DNA of 44,513 nt from Spirogloea muscicola (GCA_009602725.1 WELB01000142.1:302234-346746); one strand, 5' to 3'. Numbered from the stretch's first letter, positions 33,478 through 44,197 are shown. Numbers and translations: made by a program. The notes: generated from the letters alone by a model not told the origin.

Positions 33478-35641
33478 CCTCAAAGATGAGCCTTGATGCT
33501 CTTGGGGTCCATTTTGTTGCGCAACTCCATGGGCTTGTGCACGTATGCGGTGCACCAGAAGACTCTCAGGTGTGAGATGTCTGGCCTTCAACCCGTCCAC
33601 AATTTTCCCGGCGTTCTCCCCTGCACTGCCCTCGTTGGACACCTTGCTCGCAGATACGCCGCCATACACACAGCTACAACCAGAAGCCGTCAGGTCGTCT
33701 ACTCTCTTGGCGCATGCACGCAGCCTCCAGCAAGGTCCTGTTCAGGTGCTCGGCAACGCCATTCTGGGGGGGGGCATACGGCACCGTGCGCTCATCTTTG
33801 ATGCCCTCTTAAGCCAGGAAGTCCTTGGACTCGTTGGACACACACTCCCATACGTTGTCGGAGCAAAGCTCTTTCACCGTTCTTCCCACTTGCTTGCCTA
33901 CTCCAGCCCGCCACCTTTGATAGCTTTGAACCACACTTGACCTCTCCTTGAGGACAACTGTAGCACCAACTATAGCACCAACATAGTGCTAGCAGTGCTA
34001 GACAACTATAGCACCAACATTTTTGCGACATGTCGTCGATGAAGGTCACGATATACTTTCCACCTCCAAGCAATGGAACTGGGGCGGGACCCCACACATC
34101 CGTGTGCACCAACTCCAAATGACTGCTCACTCTCTTGCCTCCCCCTACAGAAAAGGGACTTCGATGCTGCTTTCCAAGCACACACCGTTCATACAAGTCG
34201 AACTCATCATCAGCTCCAAGCGCCAACCAACTCACGAGCTGTTCTTTGACCATCTCCTTAAGAGCTCCACCACTCCCAGCTTGCAATGCCACAGCTGCAG
34301 GTTGTCGTGCTTGTTTGCCATTGCCACGTTGCATTGACGTCCCGACATCAAGGCCTCACCCACAAGCCAGAAGAGTTCACCACTCTTCTCCCCTGCGGCA
34401 GCCATGTCTCTATCGCTATTGAGGATCTGTGGAGTAAACACAAGCCGGAGCTTCTGGCTGTTGAGGGTATTTTCAGACAACAAATTTCTGGCCAAGTAAG
34501 AAACATGGAGGACATCCTGCAGAGTTAGCTGCATGGTCTTGCCAGCGATGCGTGCAACGATGTTCACTGTGCCCTCCCTACAGCAACTGCGGCAGTATTG
34601 AACCCAAACAAGACACGGCAAAGCTCGACCTCCTTGTGCTCCTGCTGCCACTCCTCCTGCAAGTCATATGTGCCAGTGCCCCTGAGTTGACCATCGACCG
34701 ACCACGAGTGGTACTCACAAGTTCCTGAACATTTTCACTTGTGGTTGGGGAGTAGGAAGTGCTGGTGTATTCCCCAAACGCCCCTTGCGCTGGGTGCAAG
34801 CGGTCCCTTTGCAGCTTCGCTCGCAGAGGTGGACACTGAGCCTTCCAATGACCCTGCTTTCTGCAAAAGTGGCAGGCACCTCTGCTGGCATGGACACCTC
34901 CCTGTCCTCCGTGCTGACCCTGGAAGCTAGGCCTGTAGCCCATGCCTTTGTCCATCTGACTTAGCACTGCTGATGCCTTGGCCTCCCTCTCCTCCCCCCT
35001 CTCTTGGGCCCTGCTCTCCTCCTCCTCAGTCTCCCCCTGCACGTACTCCAGGCTGCGCTTATCATCCTCCAAGCTGTCCAGGAGGCTGATGAGAGTACTC
35101 AAGCTGGGTAGGTGCTTTCGATTAGTCAGGAGCATTGCCACCTGGAAACTCTTAAAGCTTGACTCCATGGTTGCTCCCATTGCCTCCATCTCATCTAAAA
35201 GTCGCTTAAATTCTGTCAGGTGCTCCACCAGCTCATGCATCTTCGAAGTTGAGGAGCCTCTGCTGCACTGCCAGCATCTTCTGCTGGCCAGTTGTTTCAC
35301 ACTACGCCACCAGCTTCTTCCGAGCTTCTGCGGCACTGGCTGCTGGCACGAATCTGTGTGAGATAGTGCTGGCCCAGGCTATTCATCAGGAGGGCAAGGA
35401 CAAATGGTTTGTGCTCCTCAAAGTGTGGCTTTGGGCGGAGCGTCGGATGCCGGCCCTTCTTCCAGAACGACGCTCCAGAGCCGGTACGCGCGGAGGGTCG
35501 TCTCGACCTTGTACTGTGAAATTGCCAGTCCTTGCCATCGAAGCCGTCGATTCCGGCCACCAAGCCTCTAATTTCTGGCGGCACTAGGGTGCGCCGCCAG
35601 GTCCAGGGTTGGAGGTTTTGGAGGAGCTGGACCCCTTGCAC
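33478..35641 (-). mobile_element. Ty1/copia retrotransposon fragment, gag to integrase, degenerate
   Basis: Read on the minus strand: a gag region with HELVEHLTEFKRLLDEMEAM and LISLLDSLEDDKRSLEYVQG; a CCHC nucleocapsid knuckle CHFCRKQGHWKAQC; a protease site where DSGA has become NSGA; a GAG-pre-integrase segment LQLWHCKLG; and an integrase zinc/catalytic region with HLELVHTDVWGPAPVP and YIVTFIDDMSQK. The far end reads RPDISHLRVFWCTAYVHKP, the usual copia integrase C-terminus. Frameshifts and stops are frequent. A short tandem duplication (ACTATAGCACCAAC units) disrupts integrase at 33955-34020. Reverse transcriptase and RNase H are missing beyond 33478. Confidence 0.85.
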
Positions 35642-35822
35642 TCACTAGAACGGACGCCACTCATCCCCGCCAATCATGCAGAGCGCGCTGCAAGCGCGAC
35701 AGGACGGAGGTTCGTGTTGTGAGGTTGCCGCCGCCAGCGGCAGCGGCCGCAGCGGCTCCATAAGTGAGCCGCAGCGAATCCCCGAGCGGCGTGACAGTGG
35801 CGGCTGTGGCTTCTAGGAGAAG
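35642..35822. other. Centre between the two copia fragments
   Basis: About 180 bp separate the 5' ends of two divergent copia copies. It is GC-rich and contains GCCGCCAGCGGCAGCGGCCG, but no clear LTR with TG...CA ends was recognised. Confidence 0.4.
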
Positions 35823-37098
35823 ATGCAGCAGTTCCCTATGCTCTTTGACTTTGAATTACTAAAAATGGCGGAGCTCAAATCTCAACATAGTATCAGAGGC
35901 TCGGTGGCCACAATCAACTGCTTCGTGGGCAAGGTCCTGCGTACTAGCAAACAAGGTCGAGCCGACCCTCTGCGCTTATCGGCTCTGGAGCGTCGTGCTG
36001 GAAGAAGGGCCGGCATCCGACGCTCCAGCAAAAGCCCGTCAGGAGTTGGAGGAGCACAATGCAGTTGTCCTTTCCTTCCTGATGAACAGCCTGGACCAGC
36101 ACTATCTCACACAGATTGTGCCAGCAGCCAGTGCCGCAGAAGCTTGGAAGAAGCTGGTGGCATAGTGTGAACCAACTGGCCAGCAGAAGATGCTGGCAGT
36201 GCAGCAGAGGCTCCTCAACTTCAAGATGCAGGAGGGACCAGAGCTGGCGAAGCACCTGACAGAGTTCAAGCGACTCTTGGATGAGATGTAGGCAATTGGA
36301 GCAAGCATGGAGTCAAACTAAAAGAGCTTCCAGGTGGCGATTCTCCTCAATAGCCAAGTTTGATACTGTCATCAGGCTCCTGGACAGCTTGGAGGACGAT
36401 AAGCACAGCCTGGAGTACGCTCGGTGGGGACTGATGTAGGAGGAGTCTGATGCAGGCCCACAGAGAGGCGGGAGGAGAGTGAGGCCAAGGCATCGGCAAG
36501 GCTGAGTCAGGTGGACATAGGCATGGGCTACAGGCCTGGCTTCTAGGGACGGAGGACGGAGGACAGGGAGCTGCCCGTGCCAGCAGAGGTGCCTGCCACT
36601 TCTGCAGAAAGCAGGGTCATTGGAAGTATCAGTGTACAGCTCTGCAAGCGAAGCTGCAAAGGGACCGGCTACACCCGGCTCAAGGGCAACACACCAGCAC
36701 TTCCAACTCAGCAGCCACAGGTGAAACACTCCGGAACTCGTGAGTACCAGTCGTGGTTGGTCGACTCAGGGGCAAATGCACATATGACTTGCAGGAGGGA
36801 GTGGCTGCTGGAGCACAAGGAGGTCGAGAATGTGCCATGTCCTCTTTGGAAAACCATACTGCCTCAGTTGCTATAGGAAAGGGCACTGTGGACATAGTTG
36901 CAACACATTGCTGGCAAGACCATGAAGCTCACTCTGCAGGATGTCCTCCGTGTACTTCACTTGACTAGAAGTATTTCAACAGCCAGAACTTGTGTTTGAT
37001 CCACAGGGTTGCAAGGTCCTCAGATGGAGAGGTGGCTGCTGTGGGGGAGAGGAGTGGTGTTGTGGGTGAGGCCTTGATGTCGGGAGGTCAATGCAATG
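35823..37098 (+). mobile_element. Second Ty1/copia fragment, opposite orientation, degenerate
   Basis: A plus-strand copy of the same element family: QQRLLNFKMQEGPELAKHLT, EFKRLLDEM, the knuckle CHFCRKQGHWKYQC near 36593, and a protease motif WLVDSGANAHMTCRREWL that keeps the catalytic Asp lost in the other copy. It continues to KTMKLTLQDVLRVLHL and stops abruptly at about 37098, where LINE-like coding sequence begins. In-frame stops (for example at 36290 and 36320) show it is dead. Confidence 0.83.
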
Positions 37099-38538
37099 CT
37101 CTGGGAGCCCGACCTGCGTGGGCGCGCTCGACTGCGGTCGGCCTCCTCACCTGGGGCAGCGGCGTGGCTGATGGCCCTCCCACACAATGACGCGCTCACC
37201 ATCCGGGACGTGGACGGCTCTTCGGTCTGCCGCCGCCCTACCTCCAGGGAGTGGTCCAATGCGAGTGTGGCGAGCGGGGGGGCGAGGCTGCGGAGCTGGC
37301 CGCACGCGTCCTACGATGTGCACACGGTGGTGAACGGACGGCGGCGCACGACCTCCTCCGCGACGCCATGCATGGCATCCTCGTGGAGGCCGGCTTCTCG
37401 GTGGCCGCAGATAACTCCTCGGTGATGCCGCTCCAACAGAAGGGTGACGGTCTCCACGCCAGACAGGTCGACCTCCTGGCCACTCCACTGGCTGGCGGAC
37501 CGCGCCTCATCCTGGACATGGTGACAACCGACTGCTTCGGCCGTGCCCACTCCACGCTGTCTGCCTCCAAGGCTGGGCATGCGGTGGCCTGCGCCGCCCG
37601 GGCCAAGGAGTTGAAGGCATGCGGATCACCCGCTGGAGGACGAGCTCTTCCCGCTCGCCATCGAAGTCCACGCGGCGCTTGGCGCTCGGTGGCTCGAGCT
37701 TCTCCACCAGGCCTCGCGCACAGCGCTGAGTCCCGCCGGTGTACCACGGGGAGCAGGTGCCTTCAGCGCAGCAGGCTCTGTCGCGCAGGTGTGTCGCATG
37801 CGCCTCTCAGTCTCGCTGCAGGAGGTCAGCGGGTGTAGCGTCGGCTAGAGGGCGAGTAGGGCCTGACCCTGGTCGGATGTATGGAAGGAGCACCTTCAGC
37901 GGGGGTGACCTAACCCGGCCCCTCCATCATTTGGCCCCTTCGGACCCTTCGGTCAATGCTTTTTCGGGCTGGCTGTTCACAGCCCTTGCCCCCGTTGGGA
38001 GTGCCACTCCTTTCCCTTCTACCCCGTGGGGTGACCCGCTGGCCCGTGCGGGCGGGCCGGAGAGCCCCGGCGGCGCCAGACGCCCAGTCCCCGTACCTAC
38101 TGCCTTGACCCCCCCCACCCCCCCGCGGATACCTTTTACCCCCTGGCCATGGACATGCATGGGTGTTACGGGGGTCGGTGGTCCTCGTTACTTTCGCTGC
38201 TGGCATCTCAAGCTGACCAGCGGCGCCGGGAACAGGGTGCAGCCCTTCCCGGTGGCGTGGTGCCTTTGGGTCTTGTGTCCTGCTACCGTATGCGTTTGTC
38301 TATGTCGCTACAGCGTTCCCAAGCGCTTGCTTTGCATCGCCGCGCTGGTCGTGCCCTTGCAGCAGCCTCTGGCTTGCGCAGCGGGGTTGCTCTTCCTCCC
38401 CTCAGCTCATCTGACTTCCTACTGCTGACACGGGGTTACTAAGAGCGCCCTGGCTGTCTAGCCTGTGGCTCCGTCATGAACACCTGTATGCATCTAGCTG
38501 GCTTTCACAGCCGCTCTTTTAATATCAGCAGCCGCTTG
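37099..38538 (+). mobile_element. LINE-type non-LTR retrotransposon 3' end with tail
   Basis: Coding remains run from 37099 to about 37850: SASSPGAAAWLMALPHNDAL, then CECGERGGEAAELAARVLRC with AHGGERTAAHDLLRDAMHGI, then GDGLHARQVDLLATPLAGGP and LILDMVTTDCFGRAHS, then ELFPLAIEVHAALGARWLEL. These match the layout of the C-terminal region of LINE-type polyproteins, where a cysteine motif is followed by a DUF-like nuclease-type fold. At least two frame changes are needed. The tail follows from about 37900 to 38538 (CCCCTTCGGACC, TTTTTCGGGCTGGCTGTTCA and on). The 5' part, including reverse transcriptase, is absent; it abuts the truncated copia copy directly. Confidence 0.65.
38263..38538 (+). repeat. 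Left arm of 276-bp inverted repeat
   Basis: The reverse complement of 44238-44513 matches base for base with no indel and one mismatch seen (CATCTAGCTGG against CATCTGGCTGG). The inner ends are CAGCAGCCGCTTG and CAAGCGGCTGCTG. It coincides with the 3' part of the LINE tail, and the right arm continues beyond the window, so the true repeat may be longer. Confidence 0.95.
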
Positions 38539-38599
38539 ACGCGGAGTGGGGGCTTAACGAGATGGGGACGGCGGGGAGAGGCTATCTCTCCGTTGGATG

Positions 38600-39090
38600 C
38601 AGGCCAGTGGCGGCGAGACGAGGCGGAGCCGCAGCCCGCTCCGTGCTCGGCGACACCGGTGGCGCGCGCATGAGAGCCCCAGGCAGGTGATGGGCGGTGA
38701 CACGCGCAGACAGCATCTGGCCCGTCCGCCGGCCCCGCCGCCACCCGTGCGAAGGACATCGGGTAGCGGGAGCCCTGCTCTTCCTGTCGACGGCCGTGCT
38801 CTCTGCCCGCCAGGCGGCCAGCGCTCCCCGTCGGCTGGCGGCTGCCGAGAGCATGGACGTGAGCAGGAGGAGCAGGGCTCCCGTCACCCGATGTTCTTCA
38901 CACGGGTGACGGAAGGGGCGGTAGACGGGCCAGCTGCTGTCTCCCTGCAGCCTGCAGTGGCCCGGGAGGTCGCCGGGCGCGTCACCGCCCACTACCTGGC
39001 TGCTGCTCTCATGCGCACGCCAGCGCTGTGGCTGAGCGCAGAATCGGCCGCCGACCCATCCGGCTGCGATTCTGCTTCGTCTCCTCCCCC
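38600..39090. repeat. Imperfect palindrome of about 490 bp
   Basis: The sequence folds on a centre near 38830. For example ACATCGGGTAGCGGGAGCCC at about 38756 pairs with the reverse complement of the stretch near 38880-38900, and GAGACGAGGCGGAGCCGCAG at about 38614 pairs with the region near 39065-39085. Similarity is roughly 75-80 percent by eye, with small indels and almost no spacer. Confidence 0.7.
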
Positions 39091-39230
39091 GTCCGGGATG
39101 GTCTTGAAGCCCAACAGCCACATGAAGCGGGGATTGAGCTTCAGGCGCGCCAAGGACGCCTCCACTTTCATCTCCAGCTCCACCAGAGAGGTCCCATCCG
39201 ACCACCCGGTGCAGCGCTTCCCCATCTTCT

Positions 39231-39285
39231 CGATGGACAGCCCATGGACAGCCAACGGACAGCCAATGGACAGCCGATGGACAGC
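39231..39285 (+). repeat. 11-bp minisatellite, five units
   Basis: Five tandem copies of variants of CAATGGACAGC, just upstream of the methyltransferase motif I. Confidence 0.85.
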
Positions 39286-39305
39286 ACTGTCATTGAAGGG
39301 CAGTC

Positions 39306-40327
39306 CCAGACAGCCGGGTCGTCCTGGTCCTGGTCAGCGGCAGCGCCACCGGGCTGGCGGCGGTGCTGGCCAACGGCGTGCACGTACAGCGGTATGTGTA
39401 CATCGACCCTAATGCGGTGGCTCAGGCGGCAGCAGCGCACCACATCGGGTTGCTGTTGGACCAGTACCCGGAGCTGCTGACCCCGGAGGCCACCAAGAGG
39501 TACCTCACCACTCTGCCGACCGACATCCAGCTGGTGGTCCCACACCACCTGGGGCGGTTGGGGCAGGTGGACCTGGTGGTGGCAGGTTGGGAGTGCCAGG
39601 GGCACTCCAGCGCTGGTGAAGGCCGTGGGTTGGCAGACAATCGCTCAAGGCTCTTTTGGGAGCTGAAGCGGGTCTTGGCGCTGCTTCAGGGGGGGCAGGA
39701 GGCCCCACTGGCATTTGTGCTGGAGAACGTGCCGTCAGGAGACAACCGCTGGGAGAATGTGCGCCAGAACTTCCTGGTGGTGGAGAGCCGCATCAGTCGA
39801 GGCGTGCAACTGGACGCAGCAGCCTTGGGGAGCAGGCGCACAGGCTCAGGCTGAATTGGACCAATCTGGCGCAGCCAGAGTTGGTGGCAGCCGCGGCCGC
39901 GTTGGCAAAGAGCCCAGCCGGGCTGCTGGTGGCGGACATCTTGGACCCGGAGAGGGTGCCGCAGCCGTTGAGGTGGGACGACTGCCCCCTTTTGCTCTTT
40001 GCAACGACATGGGGCAGCCACTGGCGGCATTGCCCACGCTGGTGAGCTATCCTGGGTCCTATGCACTCCGCAATGGGGGCCCCGGGCATAGTGTGGGACC
40101 ACATCACGCAGCAGCTGGAGGAGCCACGCGCCGATGAGCGGGAGCGGGCGTTGGGGTTCCGGACCGGCATGACCAAAGCTCCTAGGCTCACCAAGAAGCA
40201 GCGCCGGAGGCTGTTGGGTCAGGCCATGGACCTCAAGGCCCTCTCCTGGCTGTTGGCAGTGTGTTTGGCAGCGCAGCGGAGCCAGCAAGCGGCATGGGAG
40301 GTGGCTCAGGGGCTCTACCTACAGTAA
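39306..40327 (+). pseudogene. Decayed DNA cytosine-5 methyltransferase gene, probably retrotransposon-borne
   Basis: C5-MTase motifs occur in canonical order on the plus strand. Motif I is VVLVLVSGSATGLAAVLANG, followed by QRYVYIDPNAVA. Motif IV is VDLVVAGWECQGHSSAG; the catalytic Cys and Gln are kept, but the usual Pro before Cys is Glu. Motif VI is APLAFVLENVPSGD, with the ENV catalytic Glu. Downstream come WTNLAQPELVAAAAALAK, GLLVADILDPERVPQPLRWD, LAALPTLVSYPGSYALRNGG, ERALGFRTGMTKAPRL and RRRLLGQAMDLKALSWLLAV (motif IX-X region). The frame changes near 39830 and again around 40010 and 40060, with a stop at 40043-40045, so it cannot make one protein as assembled. It sits immediately upstream of, and on the same strand as, gypsy reverse transcriptase. 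A stand-alone host gene hit by an element is the alternative. Confidence 0.8.
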
Positions 40328-40495
40328 GCGGCGTGCGCAGGCGCTGGTGGCTTCTCCCGCGGGGGGAGAGTAGAGCCGCGGGAGGAATAGGTGGCTCAGG
40401 GGCCCAAGCAGCAGGAGGCTGGTGGGGGGGCCGCATAGCAACCACGGCAAGAGCAAGTGGGAGCAGGTAAGGAGAAGCTGCCCCACGGGTGAGAT

Positions 40496-41835
40496 GTGGG
40501 GGAGGAGCTGTTGGAGGAGGAACGGAGGCATTCCCTGGAGCTGCTGGATAAGCACAGGGCAAATTTTGCCTTTTCCATGGCAGAGCAGGGCACTTGCACG
40601 CGTGGGGAAATGGCGATTGAGCTGACAACTGCAGAGCCGGTGAATAGACGGAGGCATCGGCTCAGCCCGGTGGAGTGGGCACTCGTGCAGGCGTGCTGCG
40701 AGGAGCTGCTGCAGGTGGGCCTGATCGAGGAGTCGGAGTCGCAATACACGGCTCCGCCGGTGATGCCTGCCAAAAAGGACCTCTCGGGTCAATGGACGGA
40801 GAAGCGGATGTGCGGTGACTACCGCGCATCAATGAGGTGACCAAGCCCGATCGATATTTCATGCCCACCCTGGAGTTACGACAAGCTGGGGTCGGCATGT
40901 GTGTTCAGCGTCCTCGACCTTCGGCAAGGCTTCGACCAGATCGTGATCAAGCCGGAGGACCGGTCTAATACAGCCTTCTGGGGAGCAGAGCGGCTGTATT
41001 AGTGGACGCGCATGCCATTTAAGCTTCGCAACGCCCTGGCCAGGCTCCAGAGGGTGACGGACCATGTTCTGGCGGGTTTGCGATTTGCGCAGTGCTACAT
41101 TGACAATGTGTTGGTGTACAGCACAACAGTGGCGGAGCACCTGTCGCATGTCGAGGCCGTGCTTGGGAGGTTGGGGCGTCCGGCATTTAAGTGCCATCTA
41201 GGCGAGTGCAGGTTTGGGGTGGCCGTGCACCGTGGCCTACTTGGGCCACAAGGAGCTGCCCGGAGTGCTGGGCGTGCAGCGAGCGAAGGTGGATGCTTTG
41301 CTGCGCGTGCCAGGTGTCTACGGACGTCAGCGAGCTGTGGGCCTTCCTCGGCCTGGCGAGCTACTGCCGGCAGTTTGTGCAGGGCTTCTCTGCCATCGTG
41401 AAGCCGCTCAACGAGCTCTTGAAGAAGGGGGAGTCCTGGGCGTGGACTGTGCCGCGACAGCAGACGTTTGAGGAGCTGAAGGAGCGCCTCTCAACGGCGT
41501 CGGTGTTGAGATGGCCTTATTACTCCAAAGCGTTTCACCTGCACACGGACTGGAGCAAATCGGGGTTGGGTGCGGTGTTGGCACAGGAGGTGGAGGCCCA
41601 GGAGTACGCGGTGGCCTAGAGCTGCTCCAACAACACGGTAGAGGCAAACTATAGTTCCTACGAGGGCGAGTGCCTTTGCATCGTGTGGGCGGTGGTTCAT
41701 TCCAGGCCATACCTGTATGGCAGGATCTTTGCATTGGTAAGCAACCACCAGCCTCTCAAGTGGTTGATGACCAACGAGAAGTTGACGGGCAAACATGCCA
41801 GATTGGCCCTCATTCTTCAGGAGTATTCCTTGCCT
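40496..41835 (+). mobile_element. Ty3/gypsy reverse transcriptase/RNase H fragment (+ copy)
   Basis: Starts with the pre-RT segment ELLDKHRANFAFSMAEQG, then LSPVEWALVQACCEELLQVG, the KKDLSGQW block and RMCGDYRA. RT continues VFSVLDLRQGFDQIVIKPED, WTRMPFKLRNALARLQRVTD and the active site CYIDNVLVYS, in which the second catalytic Asp of YIDD has become Asn. The connection and RNase H parts follow: ELWAFLGLASYCRQFVQGFS, YYSKAFHLHTDWSKSGLGAV, YEGECLCIVWAVVHSRPYLY and NHQPLKWLMTNEKLTGKHAR. Frameshifts occur after DYRA and near 41220, with in-frame stops at about 41000 and 41620. It ends abruptly at LILQEYS, joined to the inverted copy. No integrase is visible. Confidence 0.88.
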
Positions 41836-43085
41836 TCCGACATGCCGAGCAGCTGCACCAACATGGCTGCAACCGACCACGCAGGCAGCTCCACCTCGCA
41901 GTCGTGGGGCCGCCAGTGCCACACTCCCGTCTGGGGTGCTCGGGTTGGGGTTGCGGCTGGGGCCGTCCGCGTCCAGGTGCGGCTCCCCAGCGCGATGCCT
42001 GATGTCGAAGGAGTACTCCTGGGGGATGAGGGCCCATCTTGCATGGTCTCCCGTCAACTTCTGGTTGGTCATCGACGACTTGAGAGGCTGGTGGTCATTA
42101 CCAACACAAAGGTCCTGCCGTACAAGCATGGCCTGAAATGAACACCACCCACACGATGCAAGGCACTCGACATGTAGGAACTCTTGTTTGCCTCCGCGAT
42201 TTCTCCACGATTTGTTGCAGCGGCTCGTGTCGGCCACCAGGTACTCCTGGCCCTCCTTCTCCTCCTGCACCAACACCGCTCCCAGCCCCAGTCGGCTCCA
42301 GTCCGTGTGCAGGTGGAACGCCTTGGAGTAGTCCGGCCGCCTCCGCACCCGTGCAGTTAAGAGGCGCTCCTTCAGCTCCTCGGACGCCTGCTGCTGCGGC
42401 ACTGTCCACGCCCACGCCTCCCCCTTCTTCGTTGAGCGGCTTCACCACTGGCAGAGAAGCCCTGAACAAAATGCTGATAACGGCTTGCCAGGCCGAGGAA
42501 GGCCCGCAGCCTGCTGACGTCCGTAGGCACTGGCACGCGCATCGAAGCATCCACCTTCGCGCGTTGCACGCCCAGCCCTCCTGGCGACACCTCGTGCTCC
42601 AGATAGGCTACAGTGCCCACCCCGAACCTGCACTTGCTGGGATGGCGTTTTATGCTTGACGCCCCACTCCTCCCCAGCACGGCATCCACGTGCGCCACGT
42701 GCTACGCCACTGTCGTGCTATACACCAACACGTCGTCGATGTAGCACCTCGCCAATCACAGACCCGCCAGGACCTGGTCCATTACCCTCTGGAACCTGGC
42801 CCGGGCATTACGCAACCCAAACAGCATGCGCGTCCACTGGTACAGCCGCTCCGCCCCCAGAATGCTGTCTACGACCTGTCCTCCAGCTTGATATGGCAAT
42901 CTGATTTAACCCCTGCCGCAGGTCGAGGACGCTGAACACAACCGCCAACCCCAGCTCGTCAAAGATCTCCAGAGTGGGCATAGGGTAACGATCTGGCTTG
43001 GCCACCTCGTTAATGGCGCGGTAGTCCTCGCACATCTGCTTCGCCGCCCATTGCCCAAGATGTCTGTCGTGCCACACAGTGTCGA
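41836..43085 (-). mobile_element. Ty3/gypsy reverse transcriptase/RNase H fragment (inverted copy)
   Basis: Minus-strand copy of the same family. It reads QMCEDYRAINEVAKPDRYPM, PTLEIFDELGLAVVFSVLDL, an intact active site CYIDDVLVYS near 42735, LRAFLGLASRYQHFVQGFSA, DYSKAFHLHTDWSRLGLGAV and NHQPLKSSMTNQKLTGDHAR. It extends further than the plus copy, through SFDIRHRAGEPHLDADGPSR to a short unrecognised stretch, before meeting the plus copy tail-to-tail. Frameshifts are present and the part before RT is missing at about 43085. Confidence 0.87.
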
Positions 43086-43857
43086 TTGCAAGGGAATGTC
43101 GGTAGGGGTTTTGTAAAGGATTCAGGTGACATGTCAGAGTCCACGTGGTTGGCAACGTCCGCATTATGAAAGAAAACGAAAAAGCGATAAATGAAGGTAC
43201 GTGGTGAAAAATCAGCACGATAGAGTTTATCTGAATAACTGGAGCTTGTGATGAATGGGTTTCTGATTAGCACTAAACAAGTGAGTGGAAGACACCAAGC
43301 AGTCAACAGCAGTGCAAAGAGCTAGATCCGGAATTGACTAGTGACCACACAGGGTCTCGGGCACTGTAACCAGTCGTCTCAGTGCCAGGTAACCAAATGT
43401 ATCAAGTGCTGGTGACACAAGTTCGGTCTATTCGGGACTTACGTCATAGTAACTCTACACGGCCTATTCGGGACTTTGCTTAGTACAGATCATTGCAAAG
43501 ATGTACACAATGCAACTTCCATAGATGATACTGACAAACAATGCAGACTAAACGATTTCTGAGACAATGTTCAGAGCGTCAAGTTGAGCAAAACAAGCGT
43601 GCTTTGCCAATGCACCGGTTCACGTACTGCTTGACGGAGTTCTTTGGTAGAAGGATCCTCGAGCAGCAGATCCAGACCTTCACGCCTACCCGAGCCTTCT
43701 TGGCACGTCCACCGCGCGCTTGATGCCCGCTGATCTTTCAGCGGTGGCAACGGCAGCAGCAGCAGCGACAGCGACAGGAGCGACGACGACAGCGGCGGCG
43801 ACGGCGGCGGCGAATTGGCTTAGGGAAAGAGACTGGACCGAGTAGAACTGCGCGGCC
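43086..43857. other. Region between gypsy fragment and right inverted-repeat arm
   Basis: AT-richer than its surroundings. Contains a short direct repeat, TATTCGGGACTT, at about 43429 and 43465. A GCN-rich stretch at 43745-43815 could code poly-alanine on the minus strand. No gene recognised. Confidence 0.4.
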
Positions 43858-44197
43858 TCAGCCCTCCGCTTGCTCATGCCGGAGAAAGGATGGCATCGTT
43901 TTTGGAGCAGGCTTTTTGGCGTATTTGGCTCCACCCTCCACCATCAATAACAAGGCCAGTGTAGCCTGAGACCGCTATTGCTGCTCTCCCCCTCCTCCGG
44001 CTGCGATCAAACCCTCGGCTCACTTGTGCCGGGGAGGCAACCGCACTGGCGGCCAGCGCGAGAGCAGTGCACCGGAGCTCCAGGAGTTGCTGCGCTACGC
44101 GCTCATCCCAGGCCCCATTAGGCTCAGGGATGGACGGGACGGCTGTCCCGACCACGGCCCCAACACCATCTGAGATTGCCGTGGAGGAGGGCAACAT
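43858..44197 (-). CDS. Hypothetical two-exon minus-strand gene
   Basis: A tentative model with exons 44197-44024 and 43965-43858 (93 residues), joined in phase by a GTGAGC donor and a TCTCAG acceptor. It contains WDERVAQQLLELRCTALALA and then KYAKKPAPKTMPSFLRH, with a basic C-terminus. No family recognised. It lies between the gypsy pair and the right arm, so it may be a captured host fragment, part of an element, or chance. Confidence 0.25.
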
